Assembly: GCA_964604565.1 (NCBI GenBank)
Contig: CAZRZN010000027.1
Span: 1 to 28,684, forward strand
DNA: 28,684 nucleotides
Direction: 5' to 3'
Source: CAZRZN01 sp964604565
GTDB lineage: Bacteria > Pseudomonadota > Alphaproteobacteria > Rhodobacterales > Rhodobacteraceae
Below are positions 1 through 6,421 of this stretch, one piece after another; positions within the stretch are counted from its first letter, which is position 1; the number at the start of each line of letters is the position of its first letter. The translations under genes and the position numbers were made by a program. Below the pieces are notes generated by a model. That model was not told the origin of the DNA and searched no databases. It saw only the letters and a program-made list of their open reading frames with translations.

Positions 1-332
1 CAGAGATCACCCGCGAAAAGCTGACCCTGCGGCTGCATCAGGAACTGCCCTACCAACTGACCGTGGAAACCGAAAGCTGGGAGGACCGCAAGGACGGCTC
101 GGCCCGGATCGACCAGATGATCTATGTCGCCCGCGACGGCCACAAGGGCATCATCCTCGGCCACAAGGGGGAGACGATCAAGGCGATATCAAAGGCCGCG
201 CGCGAGGAACTGACCGCCTTCCTCGGCCGTCCCATCCACTTGTTCCTGCAAGTGAAAGTCCGTGAAAACTGGCTGGATGAGGCAGAGCGTTATTCGGAGA
301 TGGGCCTCGATTTCCGCGACGGCAACGCCTGA
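1..332 (+). CDS. era: GTPase Era, C-terminal KH-domain fragment (5' end outside window)
   Basis: The frame is open from base 3 to the TGA at 330-332, so this is the last ~109 residues of a longer protein. What is visible is the type II KH domain of Era, with the RNA-binding loop GHKGETIK followed by an alpha helix (ISKAAREEL) and the typical Era ending ..VKVRENWLDEAERYSEMGLDF. Era is a ribosome-assembly GTPase that binds near the 3' end of 16S rRNA; its GTPase domain lies upstream of the window. The stop overlaps the next start (TGATG), which suggests translational coupling with the DUF1491 gene. The KH loop together with the neighbours (DUF1491, recO) makes the call firm. Confidence 0.95.
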   Translation, partial: EITREKLTLRLHQELPYQLTVETESWEDRKDGSARIDQMIYVARDGHKGIILGHKGETIKAISKAAREELTAFLGRPIHLFLQVKVRENWLDEAERYSEMGLDFRDGNA

Positions 333-661
333 TGACGCGGCTGACCAGCCGGTTCTGGATCGACGCCTATCTTGCCCGCCTGCGCCTGAACGACATCCCC
401 GCCTTCGTCACCGCGCATGGCGACGACACCGCCGGCGCCGTGCTGGTAAAGCTCAACACGCTCGACGGAACGGCCCGCGCCTTCACCCGCGGTTTCGACC
501 TGGCAACGGGCGATCGCCGCTGGACAGACCTGACCACCGGCCCTGAAACCGATGTGGATGCCGCGATCGCACGCCAGCGCAGCTTTGACCCCGATCTCTG
601 GGTGATCGAGGTCGAGGACCGGCAGGGCCGTCACCTGCTCGACGACCCGTCCCTCGCCTGA
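332..661 (+). CDS. DUF1491 family protein of unknown function
   Basis: A 109-residue soluble protein starting MTRLTSRFWIDAYLARLRLNDIP. No signal peptide or membrane segment is visible. The start codon overlaps the era stop by one base. I recognise it as the alphaproteobacterial DUF1491 family, which sits between era and recO in many Rhodobacterales. Conserved-looking features are the N-terminal helix RFWIDAYLARLR, the FDLATGDRRWTD stretch and the acidic pattern DPDLWVIEVEDRQGRHLLDDP at the C-terminus. Its function is unknown to me. Position beside era and recO hints at a housekeeping role, but that is only context. The length matches the family. Confidence 0.85.
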   Translation: MTRLTSRFWIDAYLARLRLNDIPAFVTAHGDDTAGAVLVKLNTLDGTARAFTRGFDLATGDRRWTDLTTGPETDVDAAIARQRSFDPDLWVIEVEDRQGRHLLDDPSLA

Positions 662-720
662 TCGGATCCTCCTGCCCCGGCCCGGTCCCGCACGCCCGGC
701 AAGCGGCCCTGCCCTCGCCG

Positions 721-743
721 GCTTCTTCTCTCCAGAAATACTC
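721..743 (-). repeat. Dispersed 23-bp repeat (copy c), GAGTATTT...GGAGAGAAGAAGC
   Basis: Read on the minus strand this is GAGTATTTCTGG followed by AGAGAAGAAGC. It matches 13471-13493 (+) with two or three differences and 25904-25926 (-) with about two. On the minus strand it is preceded by a small perfect hairpin, ACGG-TGCG-CCGT (744-755). It lies between DUF1491 and recO on the strand opposite to both, so it does not supply a ribosome binding site to either gene here. See the composite copies at 13436 and 16331. Confidence 0.7.
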
Positions 744-798
744 ACGGCGCACCGTTCCCGCCCTTGCATCCCCCGGGCACTCGGCACAGCCTTGACAC

Positions 799-1533
799 AT
801 GGACTGGCGCGACACCGGCATACTTCTCAACACCCGAAAACACGGCGAGACATCTCTGATCATCGAGGTGTTCACGGCCGAACACGGCCGCCACTCCGGC
901 GTGCTGCGCGGCGGCACGTCGCGCAAGCTCGCCCCGCACCTGCAACCGGGCGCGCAACTCGACCTCGCCTGGCGCGCCCGGCTGGAGGATCACATCGGCA
1001 GCTTCACCGCCGAACCGCAACGCTCGCGCGCCGCTGCGGCCTTCGCGGACCGTCTGGCGCTGGCCGGGTTGAACGCGGTCACCGCGCTCTTGGCCTTCTG
1101 TCTGCCCGACCGGGAACCGCATCCCGCGCTCTACGCCCGCTCGGAGGCACTGCTGGACCTGCTGGACCGCCCCGATGTCTGGCCGCTGGCCTATCTGCAA
1201 TGGGAGCTCGCGCTGCTCGAGGACATGGGATTTGGCCTCGATCTGTCGGTCTGCGCGGTCACCGGCGCAACGGAGGGGCTGACCCATGTCTCGCCCCGCT
1301 CGGGCCGCGCGGTGACACGTCAAGGTGCCGGGGAGTGGGCCGACCGCCTGCTGCCCCTGCCCCCGGTGCTTCTGGGACAAGGCGACGCGACGGATACCGA
1401 GATCGCAAGGGCACTTGCAACCACCGGTTATTTCATGGAAAATCGCCTGGCGCATGAGTTGCGCGACAGACCGCTGCCCATCGCCCGAGAGGCATTTGTC
1501 ACCCGCCTCACCGCGCGCGCAGACGCCGGATGA
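799..1533 (+). CDS. recO: DNA repair protein RecO
   Basis: A 244-residue protein beginning MDWRDTGILLNTRKHGETSLI. It has the N-terminal OB-fold pattern of RecO (residues ~1-80, including the EHGRHSGVLRGG strand) and a helical C-terminal domain with YLQWELALLEDMGFGLDLSVCAVTG. RecO works with RecR in the RecF pathway, displacing SSB, loading RecA and annealing strands. Only one cysteine of the zinc-finger region of other RecO proteins is present (C in SVCAVTG), so this copy probably has no zinc site, as I recall for Rhodobacterales. The ATG is retained because MDWRDxG is the usual family start, although no strong Shine-Dalgarno precedes it. It ends TGA at 1531-1533. The 5' gap of 137 bases contains repeat copy c. 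Confidence 0.93.
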   Translation: MDWRDTGILLNTRKHGETSLIIEVFTAEHGRHSGVLRGGTSRKLAPHLQPGAQLDLAWRARLEDHIGSFTAEPQRSRAAAAFADRLALAGLNAVTALLAFCLPDREPHPALYARSEALLDLLDRPDVWPLAYLQWELALLEDMGFGLDLSVCAVTGATEGLTHVSPRSGRAVTRQGAGEWADRLLPLPPVLLGQGDATDTEIARALATTGYFMENRLAHELRDRPLPIAREAFVTRLTARADAG

Positions 1534-1887
1534 ACCACCTCTCCGGACCCCGCGCTTGCCCGCGCCACTGCGTCCAGCGGCAGGGATACTCCGCCCCAAC
1601 AGCCACTGACCGGCGGCCCGAGGCATCCATCACAGAGCGGGGGCCGAGGGGCCCATGGCGGAGCAAGGTCCGGCGCATGGGTCCTACCCGGCCAATCTGC
1701 ATTGCGATCCCGCCATGCATGCCCTTCCGCCACCCGCCAGAGGTCCAGACATGCTGCCATGAGGCTTTGCCGATTTGCCCCACACCGTCCCGCGTCCCGC
1801 GCCCTGTGATCCATCTTGCCCGATCGGGCGCACCCGTGGCCGCTTGCAGCCTTTCCCCTTGCCCAAGAAACGGATAGGAAGGCGACG
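1534..1887. other. 354-base gap between recO and pgsA, no convincing gene
   Basis: Open frames exist on both strands (1530-1877 +, 1508-1783 -). Both are rich in Arg, Pro, Cys and Trp, lack a good ribosome binding site, and run into recO. The interval is G+C rich with small inverted repeats, for example GGGCC-GAGG-GGCCC near 1645. The last bases before pgsA hold a clear Shine-Dalgarno (AGGAAGG, 1876-1882). The minus strand near 1575-1600 reads GGGGCGGAGTATCCC, a weak resemblance to the dispersed GAGTATTT repeat. Confidence 0.5.
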
Positions 1888-2553
1888 ATGAAACTGACGC
1901 TGCCCAACATCCTGACCACCCTGCGTCTGCTCGCCGCCCCCGGCGTAGCCATCATGTTCCTGTATTTCTCCCGTCCGGTGGCAGATTGGGCGGCGCTCCT
2001 GTTGTTCCTGACCGCCGCGATCACGGACTGGCTCGACGGGCATCTTGCCCGGCGCTGGCGGCAGGAAACCAAGCTGGGCGCGATGCTGGATCCGATCGCC
2101 GACAAGGCGATGGTGGTCATCGCGCTGATGGTGATCGTCGGCTATTCGTCGATGTCGCCGTGGCTTGTGCTGCCCGCCACCTTCATCCTCTTCCGGGAGG
2201 TCTTTGTCTCGGGCCTTCGGGAATTTCTCGGCGACACCGCCGGCACGCTGAAGGTCACCAAACTGGCCAAATGGAAGACGACGGCGCAGATGATCGCCAT
2301 TGCCGTGCTGTTTGCGCAGGGCGTCTTCGAACACTATCTGGTCATGTCGAGCTTGGGGATGGACGGTGAGATCATCGGTCAGGTGATCACTGGCGAGATA
2401 TCGGACGAAGTGGGTTTGCGCTGGAAATATCACGGCATGATCTGGGCCGGTCAGGTCGGCCTCGTGCTGCTCTGGGTGGCGGCGGCGCTGACACTGGTGA
2501 CCGGCTGGGATTACTTCCGCAAGGCGACGCCGCATCTCAGGGAAGAACGCTGA
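1888..2553 (+). CDS. pgsA: CDP-diacylglycerol--glycerol-3-phosphate 3-phosphatidyltransferase
   Basis: A 221-residue integral membrane enzyme that makes phosphatidylglycerophosphate from CDP-diacylglycerol and glycerol-3-phosphate, the committed step to phosphatidylglycerol and cardiolipin. The CDP-alcohol phosphotransferase signature DGxxARx8GxxxDxxxD is intact: D50 G51, A54 R55, G64, D68 and D72 within TDWLDGHLARRWRQETKLG and MLDPIAD. Hydrophobic segments occur at about residues 8-28, 34-48, 74-105, 130-150 and 190-215. The chosen ATG has AGGAAGG five bases upstream and gives the family N-terminus MKLTLPNILTTLRL. A longer in-frame start at 1816 adds an unrelated leader. moaD follows after a short gap. 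Confidence 0.95.
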   Translation: MKLTLPNILTTLRLLAAPGVAIMFLYFSRPVADWAALLLFLTAAITDWLDGHLARRWRQETKLGAMLDPIADKAMVVIALMVIVGYSSMSPWLVLPATFILFREVFVSGLREFLGDTAGTLKVTKLAKWKTTAQMIAIAVLFAQGVFEHYLVMSSLGMDGEIIGQVITGEISDEVGLRWKYHGMIWAGQVGLVLLWVAAALTLVTGWDYFRKATPHLREER

Positions 2554-2629
2554 AACGGCCTTTCTCAGGGGCAGCGGATGCGCCGCCGATCTTGACCAAC
2601 GATGCTGCGCCATGACAGAGGAAAAGATC

Positions 2630-2902
2630 ATGTCTCAGACAGGGAATACGCTTGAGATGGACGTTCTGTATTTTGCCTGGGTGCGCGAACGCATCGGCCT
2701 GCCGCGCGAAACGGTGACGACAGAGGCCGCGACCGTCGCCGATCTTGTCGCGGAGCTGCGCAGCCGCGAAGCGCGCTATGAGGCCGCCTTCGAGGACCTG
2801 AGCGCGTTGCGTGTGGCCGTCGATCAGGAACTCACGGATTTCGATGCGCCCCTTCACGGCGTGCGCGAAGTCGCCTTTTTCCCACCCATGACTGGCGGTT
2901 GA
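2630..2902 (+). CDS. moaD: Molybdopterin synthase sulfur carrier subunit MoaD
   Basis: A small ubiquitin-fold protein ending ..FFPPMTGG. The C-terminal Gly-Gly is the residue pair that is adenylated and thiocarboxylated so it can donate sulfur to precursor Z in molybdopterin synthesis. The core DVLYFAWVRERIGLPRETV is typical of the family. Start choice: ATG 2630 has GAGGAA at 2618-2623 with six bases spacing, giving 90 residues. Other in-frame ATGs are at 2612 (no Shine-Dalgarno) and 2657 (81 residues, nearest to usual length). The stop lies five bases before the moaE ATG, so the two synthase subunits are surely co-translated. Confidence 0.93.
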   Translation: MSQTGNTLEMDVLYFAWVRERIGLPRETVTTEAATVADLVAELRSREARYEAAFEDLSALRVAVDQELTDFDAPLHGVREVAFFPPMTGG

Positions 2903-2907
2903 ACGCC

Positions 2908-3351
2908 ATGCGGATCGTTGTTCAGGAAACCCCGTTCGATTTTGGCGCCGAGGCCACGGCCTTTGCCAATGGCCGGCATGACATGGGCGCGGTGGTAACG
3001 TTCACCGGCATCGTCCGTGACCTTGCCGGCGGCGGCTTGGAGGCGATGGAGATCGAGCATTACCCGGGCATGACGCAAAAAGCCCTTGAAACCATTGCCG
3101 AAGAGGCGGTGTCGCGTTGGAACCTTGGCGATGCGCTGGTCATCCACCGCTATGGCCGGATGACCCCGGGCGAGCAGATCATGATGGTCGCCACCGCCGC
3201 GCCACACCGCAAGGACGCGTTCGAGGCGGCGGAATTCCTGATGGACTATCTGAAATCCCGCGCGCCCTTCTGGAAAAAGGAACACGGCCCGGCATCGGCA
3301 GAGTGGGTCTCGGCCCGCGATGAGGACGAGGCCGCGTTGACGCGCTGGTAG
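2908..3351 (+). CDS. moaE: Molybdopterin synthase catalytic subunit MoaE
   Basis: A 147-residue large subunit of molybdopterin synthase, which pairs with MoaD to insert two sulfurs into cyclic pyranopterin monophosphate. Visible family landmarks are FTGIVRD, the EIEHYPGMT strand, VIHRYGRMTPGEQIMMV, and the active-site lysine stretch MDYLKSRAPFWKKE, where K116 and K123 correspond to the essential K119 and K126 of E. coli MoaE. The arginine/histidine pair APHR (residues 98-101) is also present. ATG 2908 is preferred over an upstream TTG at 2899 that would overlap moaD. No other moa gene is in the window, so the rest of the pathway is elsewhere. Confidence 0.95.
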   Translation: MRIVVQETPFDFGAEATAFANGRHDMGAVVTFTGIVRDLAGGGLEAMEIEHYPGMTQKALETIAEEAVSRWNLGDALVIHRYGRMTPGEQIMMVATAAPHRKDAFEAAEFLMDYLKSRAPFWKKEHGPASAEWVSARDEDEAALTRW

Positions 3352-3377
3352 GGGCTTTCCAATTGCGGGGCGGCTTT

Positions 3378-3394
3378 GGTAAGAAAGTCTTACC
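3378..3394. promoter_or_regulatory. Perfect 7-3-7 palindrome, candidate operator of the GntR/FadR regulator
   Basis: GGTAAGA-AAG-TCTTACC is a perfect inverted repeat with a three-base centre. It ends 17 bases before the ATG of the regulator at 3412. FadR/PdhR-type GntR proteins typically bind short palindromes with GGT and ACC half-site cores (for example TTGGT..ACCAA), and the site here reads TTGGTAAG..CTTACC. Autorepression by binding over the promoter or leader is the simplest reading. This is inference; no binding data are visible. Confidence 0.6.
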
Positions 3395-3411
3395 GCATGC
3401 AGGAGCCCGCG

Positions 3412-4185
3412 ATGCCCTTCCAGAAAGTTCAGCCGGAAAAACTGTCCCGGACGGTTGTGCGGCAGGTCGAACAGCTCATCCTGCGCGGCGTATTGCGGCC
3501 CGGTGAACGCCTGCCCTCTGAACGCGACCTGTCAGAGCAACTGGGTGTATCGCGGCCATCCCTGCGCGAAGCGGTATCGGAATTGCAGGCCCGCGGTCTA
3601 CTGACCGCAAGGGCCAGTGCGGGCATTTTTGTCACCGATGTTCTGGGATCGGCCTTTTCAGAACCGTTGATAGAGCTGTTTTCCAGCCATGATGAGGCGG
3701 TGTTCGACTATCTTTCCTTCCGCCGCGACATGGAGGGGCTGGCCGCCGAACGCGCGGCGACCTTTGGCACCGATACGGATCTGGCCGTCATTGCGGCAGT
3801 CTTCGCCAAGATGGAAGCCGCCCATACCAAACGAAATCCCGCCGAAGAGGCCGGATTGGACGCGGAATTTCACCTTGCGATCATCGAGGCCAGCCATAAC
3901 GTCATCATGCTGCACATGATGCGGTCGATGTATCAGCTGCTTCGCGAGGGCGTGTTCTATAACCGTCAGATCATGTTCCGGCAGCGGACGACGCGCGACA
4001 GTCTCCTTTCACAGCACCGCGCCATAAATGACGCGCTGCAAATGCGCGATCCGGAGGGGGCCCGCGGCGCGGTCGAAGCGCATCTGGACTTTGTCGAGGA
4101 CGCGCTGAAGGCCGACCGCAAGGCGGAACGGAACGAAGTCATCGCCCGTCAAAGGCTGGAACGCGAAATCGAACGGGACCAGTGA
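3412..4185 (+). CDS. FadR/PdhR-type GntR family transcriptional regulator
   Basis: A 257-residue regulator. The N-terminal winged helix-turn-helix (residues ~8-75) carries the GntR signature GVLRPGERLPSERDLSEQLG followed by VSRPSLREAVSELQARGLL. A C-terminal FCD ligand domain (~95-235) shows the metal/ligand-type residues D..H in LDAEFHLAIIEASHN and later histidines in SLLSQHRAIND and AVEAHLDFVEDAL. ATG 3412 is chosen because AGGAG (3401-3405) stands six bases before it; ATG 3397 and TTG 3376 also lie in frame, but the TTG overlaps the operator palindrome. The ligand is unknown. FCD regulators respond to acyl-CoA, pyruvate, lactate, glycolate and similar acids. The genes on either side (moaE, amtB) do not reveal a target, so a pdhR or lldR label would be a guess. 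Confidence 0.85.
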   Translation: MPFQKVQPEKLSRTVVRQVEQLILRGVLRPGERLPSERDLSEQLGVSRPSLREAVSELQARGLLTARASAGIFVTDVLGSAFSEPLIELFSSHDEAVFDYLSFRRDMEGLAAERAATFGTDTDLAVIAAVFAKMEAAHTKRNPAEEAGLDAEFHLAIIEASHNVIMLHMMRSMYQLLREGVFYNRQIMFRQRTTRDSLLSQHRAINDALQMRDPEGARGAVEAHLDFVEDALKADRKAERNEVIARQRLEREIERDQ

Positions 4186-4400
4186 ACGTCCGCATATCAG
4201 CCAATCCGACCTGAGCATGTTGGGTGGGCATGCGATTTTTCGGGAATTCCCCGGGCCGCCGGACTCAAGGGGCGCTGCGGCGGCATGAACGCCCTCAAAG
4301 ATGCAAACGCGTCTTGCAAACGCTGTCTCTGGTCACGGGCCGGATGGGTGCCGATGTTCCGCAGCAACTTTCTGACAGCATTTTCTTGCACTGAGACGAT

Positions 4401-4428
4401 AAAAAACCCGGGCGCTTTCACGCCCGGG
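4401..4428 (-). terminator. Intrinsic terminator of glnK-amtB
   Basis: On the minus strand CCCGGGCG-TGAAAG-CGCCCGGG forms a perfect 8-bp G+C stem with a six-base loop, followed directly by TTTTTT (4406-4401). It sits 35 bases past the amtB stop. This is the clearest Rho-independent terminator in the window. Facing it, the end of the GntR gene (+) is 215 bases away. Confidence 0.92.
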
Positions 4429-4462
4429 CCAGTGGTCACAAGAACTGAGTGGAAGGAGAACC

Positions 4463-5797
4463 TCAGCCCTTGGAGAACTCCGGATAGGCCTCCATGCCAA
4501 GCTCTGACATGTCGAGGCCGTTGATCTCGTCCTCCTCGCTGACACGGATGCCCATGACTGCCTTGAGGATGAACCACAGGATCAGGGACCCGACGAAGGT
4601 GAACACACCATAGGCAACGATGCCCGTCAGCTGCGTCATCAGGTTCGCATCGCCGTTGTAGAAGACCACGGCGATGGTGCCCCAGATCCCCGCGAACAGG
4701 TGCACCGGGATCGCGCCGACGACATCGTCGATCTTGAGCTTGTCCAGCATCGGCACCGCAAAGACCACGATGACACCACCGATGGCACCGATCCACAGCG
4801 CACCGAAGAGAGTGGGCGCAAGCGGCTCTGCCGTGATCGACACCAGACCGGCCAAGGCCCCGTTGAGCACCATGGTCAGGTCCGGCTTCTTATAAAGGAT
4901 CTGCGTCAGGATCAGGGCTGTCACGGCACCGGCGGCGGCGGCCATGTTGGTGTTCGCGAAGATGCGGCTCACGTCGGAGACGTCACCAACGGTACCCATG
5001 GCCAGTTGCGAGCCGCCATTGAACCCGAACCAGCCCAGCCAAAGGATGAACGTGCCCAGTGTCGCCAACGCGAGGTTGGAGCCGGGCATGGGTGTAACCT
5101 TGCCGTCCTTGCCGTATTTGCCAAGACGCGGTCCCAGCACGATGGCACCGGCCAGCGCGGCCCAGCCCCCGACGGAGTGCACAACGGTCGAGCCTGCGAA
5201 GTCGGAGAAGCCCGCCTCGGACAGCCAGCCGCCGCCCCACTGCCAGGAGCCGGAAATCGGATACAGCACGCCGGTCAGCAGGATCACGAAGATCAGGAAC
5301 GGCCAGAGCTTGATCCGCTCGGCCAATGCGCCGGAAACAATCGAGGCCGTCGCGGCAACGAACACCAACTGGAAGAAGAAGTCCGACCCGATGGAGGCAT
5401 AGTCCAATGCAGCATCCGCAGCGGCAACCCCTACGGGATCAAGCACTGTGGTCGAGAAGAATGGCCCGACCCAGCCCGCGACGGTCCAGCCATCGCCGGG
5501 ATACATCAGGTTGAAGCCAATGAGCCAATACATGATCGCGGCAAAGGAATAGAGCGCGATGTTTTTTGTCATCTGCATGGTGACATTCTTGGAACGAACC
5601 AGACCGCCTTCGAGCATCGCAAAGCCCGCCGCCATGAAGAACACCAGGAAACCAGCCATGCAGAACAGCAGGGTGGTCATGATGTAGGGGCCGATTTCGT
5701 CGAAGCCGGGCGCGGCGGCTGCCTCGTCCTGCGCGAAGCCGATGCTCGGCATGGCCAGCAAAAGCGCGGCCGGCGCAAGCGTCTTGAGAAGTTTCAT
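4463..5797 (-). CDS. amtB: Ammonium transporter AmtB
   Basis: A 444-residue inner-membrane ammonium channel. A cleavable signal peptide is visible (MKLLKTLAPAALLLAMPSIGFA-Q), followed by eleven hydrophobic segments. Family landmarks include the ammonium-binding region FFMAAGFAMLEGGLVRSKN, the first pore histidine in STVVHSVGGWAAL (H207), GFNGGSQLAMG, and the second pore histidine in IPVHLFAGIWGT. The ATG at 5797 follows GAGGGAAAAGGAC; an in-frame ATG five codons upstream is less likely. It lies 29 bases downstream of glnK on the same strand, so the order is glnK-amtB, the usual pairing in which GlnK plugs the channel when nitrogen is plentiful. A strong terminator follows. Confidence 0.97.
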   Translation of the reverse strand: MKLLKTLAPAALLLAMPSIGFAQDEAAAAPGFDEIGPYIMTTLLFCMAGFLVFFMAAGFAMLEGGLVRSKNVTMQMTKNIALYSFAAIMYWLIGFNLMYPGDGWTVAGWVGPFFSTTVLDPVGVAAADAALDYASIGSDFFFQLVFVAATASIVSGALAERIKLWPFLIFVILLTGVLYPISGSWQWGGGWLSEAGFSDFAGSTVVHSVGGWAALAGAIVLGPRLGKYGKDGKVTPMPGSNLALATLGTFILWLGWFGFNGGSQLAMGTVGDVSDVSRIFANTNMAAAAGAVTALILTQILYKKPDLTMVLNGALAGLVSITAEPLAPTLFGALWIGAIGGVIVVFAVPMLDKLKIDDVVGAIPVHLFAGIWGTIAVVFYNGDANLMTQLTGIVAYGVFTFVGSLILWFILKAVMGIRVSEEDEINGLDMSELGMEAYPEFSKG

Positions 5798-5826
5798 GTC
5801 CTTTTCCCTCATGATTGAAGTGCGCG

Positions 5827-6165
5827 TCAGAGCGCGTCTTCGTTCGTTTCGCCGGTACGCACCCGAACGGCCTGTTCGACGTCCAGCACGAAAATCTTGC
5901 CGTCGCCGATCTTGCCGGTCTGGGCGGTGCTCTTCACGGTTTCGATCACCTGATCGGCCATCGATTCCGACACGACGATTTCCAGCTTGATTTTCGGCAC
6001 GAAATTCACGGCATATTCGGCGCCGCGATAGATTTCTGTATGGCCGGATTGAGAGCCGAAGCCCTTGATTTCCGTTACCATCATGCCGCGCACGCCGATC
6101 CCGGTGAGGGCTTCGCGCACCTCCTCCAGCTTGAACGGCTTGATCGTTGCAATGATCAGTTTCAC
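5827..6165 (-). CDS. glnK: Nitrogen regulatory protein P-II (GlnK-type)
   Basis: A 112-residue PII signal protein. It starts with GTG (6163-6165), preceded by AAGGGG, and gives the canonical N-terminus MKLIIATIKPFKLEEV. The T-loop reads GHTEIYRGAEYAVNF with the uridylylation tyrosine at Y51, and the C-terminal signature TGKIGDGKIFVLDVEQAVRVRTGE is complete. PII proteins bind ATP/ADP and 2-oxoglutarate and report nitrogen and carbon status. Being the first gene of an operon with amtB marks this as the GlnK type, which controls AmtB gating, rather than the GlnB copy next to glnA. Expression is probably under NtrC, although I could not find a convincing sigma-54 promoter in the 256-base upstream gap. 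Confidence 0.95.
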   Translation of the reverse strand: MKLIIATIKPFKLEEVREALTGIGVRGMMVTEIKGFGSQSGHTEIYRGAEYAVNFVPKIKLEIVVSESMADQVIETVKSTAQTGKIGDGKIFVLDVEQAVRVRTGETNEDAL

Positions 6166-6421
6166 CTTTGTCCCCTTCAGTCTGGCAGGCCGTCGCCCGC
6201 GTTTGCACTTGCAGCAAAACGGATTGATGGCCCGGATTTGAAGGGCACGACCCAGATTCCGGGTAGGTTTCGGGGCATTTTTGATTATATTTTAGGCTTA
6301 ATAATTTTTTCGCCTACTATTTGATCTCAAAATAAACGGCTGTGCTGCCTTCGCATGGTCAACATTCCCGCGCGAAAGCGATAAGATCGCATCCAAAGAA
6401 AACACGGCACGGGCAGATTTG
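6166..6421. promoter_or_regulatory. Divergent intergenic region between glnK (-) and PBP1A (+)
   Basis: The interval has a markedly A+T-rich core (about 6275-6335) compared with the surrounding coding sequence, as expected for promoters. On the minus strand TATAAT occurs at 6289-6284, a possible -10 for glnK, but without a good -35. TTTGC-ACTTGCA-GCAAA (about 6202-6218) is an imperfect dyad. CCCGGA and TCCGGG (6231-6263) could pair as a long-loop hairpin. I looked for a GG-N10-GC sigma-54 element upstream of glnK and saw none. Confidence 0.4.

Noticed and set aside
1508..1877. Overlapping open frames on both strands in the recO-pgsA gap
   Set aside because: No Shine-Dalgarno, odd composition (Trp, Arg, Pro, Cys) and overlap with recO; no family resemblance.
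4700..5818. A 372-codon plus-strand frame antisense to amtB
   Set aside because: Shadow of amtB codon bias; very hydrophilic Gly/His/Arg/Gln-rich product with no start signal.
4463..6217. A 584-codon minus frame running from upstream of glnK through to the amtB stop
   Set aside because: Only the part from 5797 resembles a protein (AmtB). The extension is glnK read in another frame; glnK itself is intact in its own frame.
6166..6300. A sigma-54 promoter and NtrC sites expected upstream of glnK
   Set aside because: No GG-N10-GC element with reasonable flanks was found on the minus strand; only a weak dyad TTTGC-N7-GCAAA.
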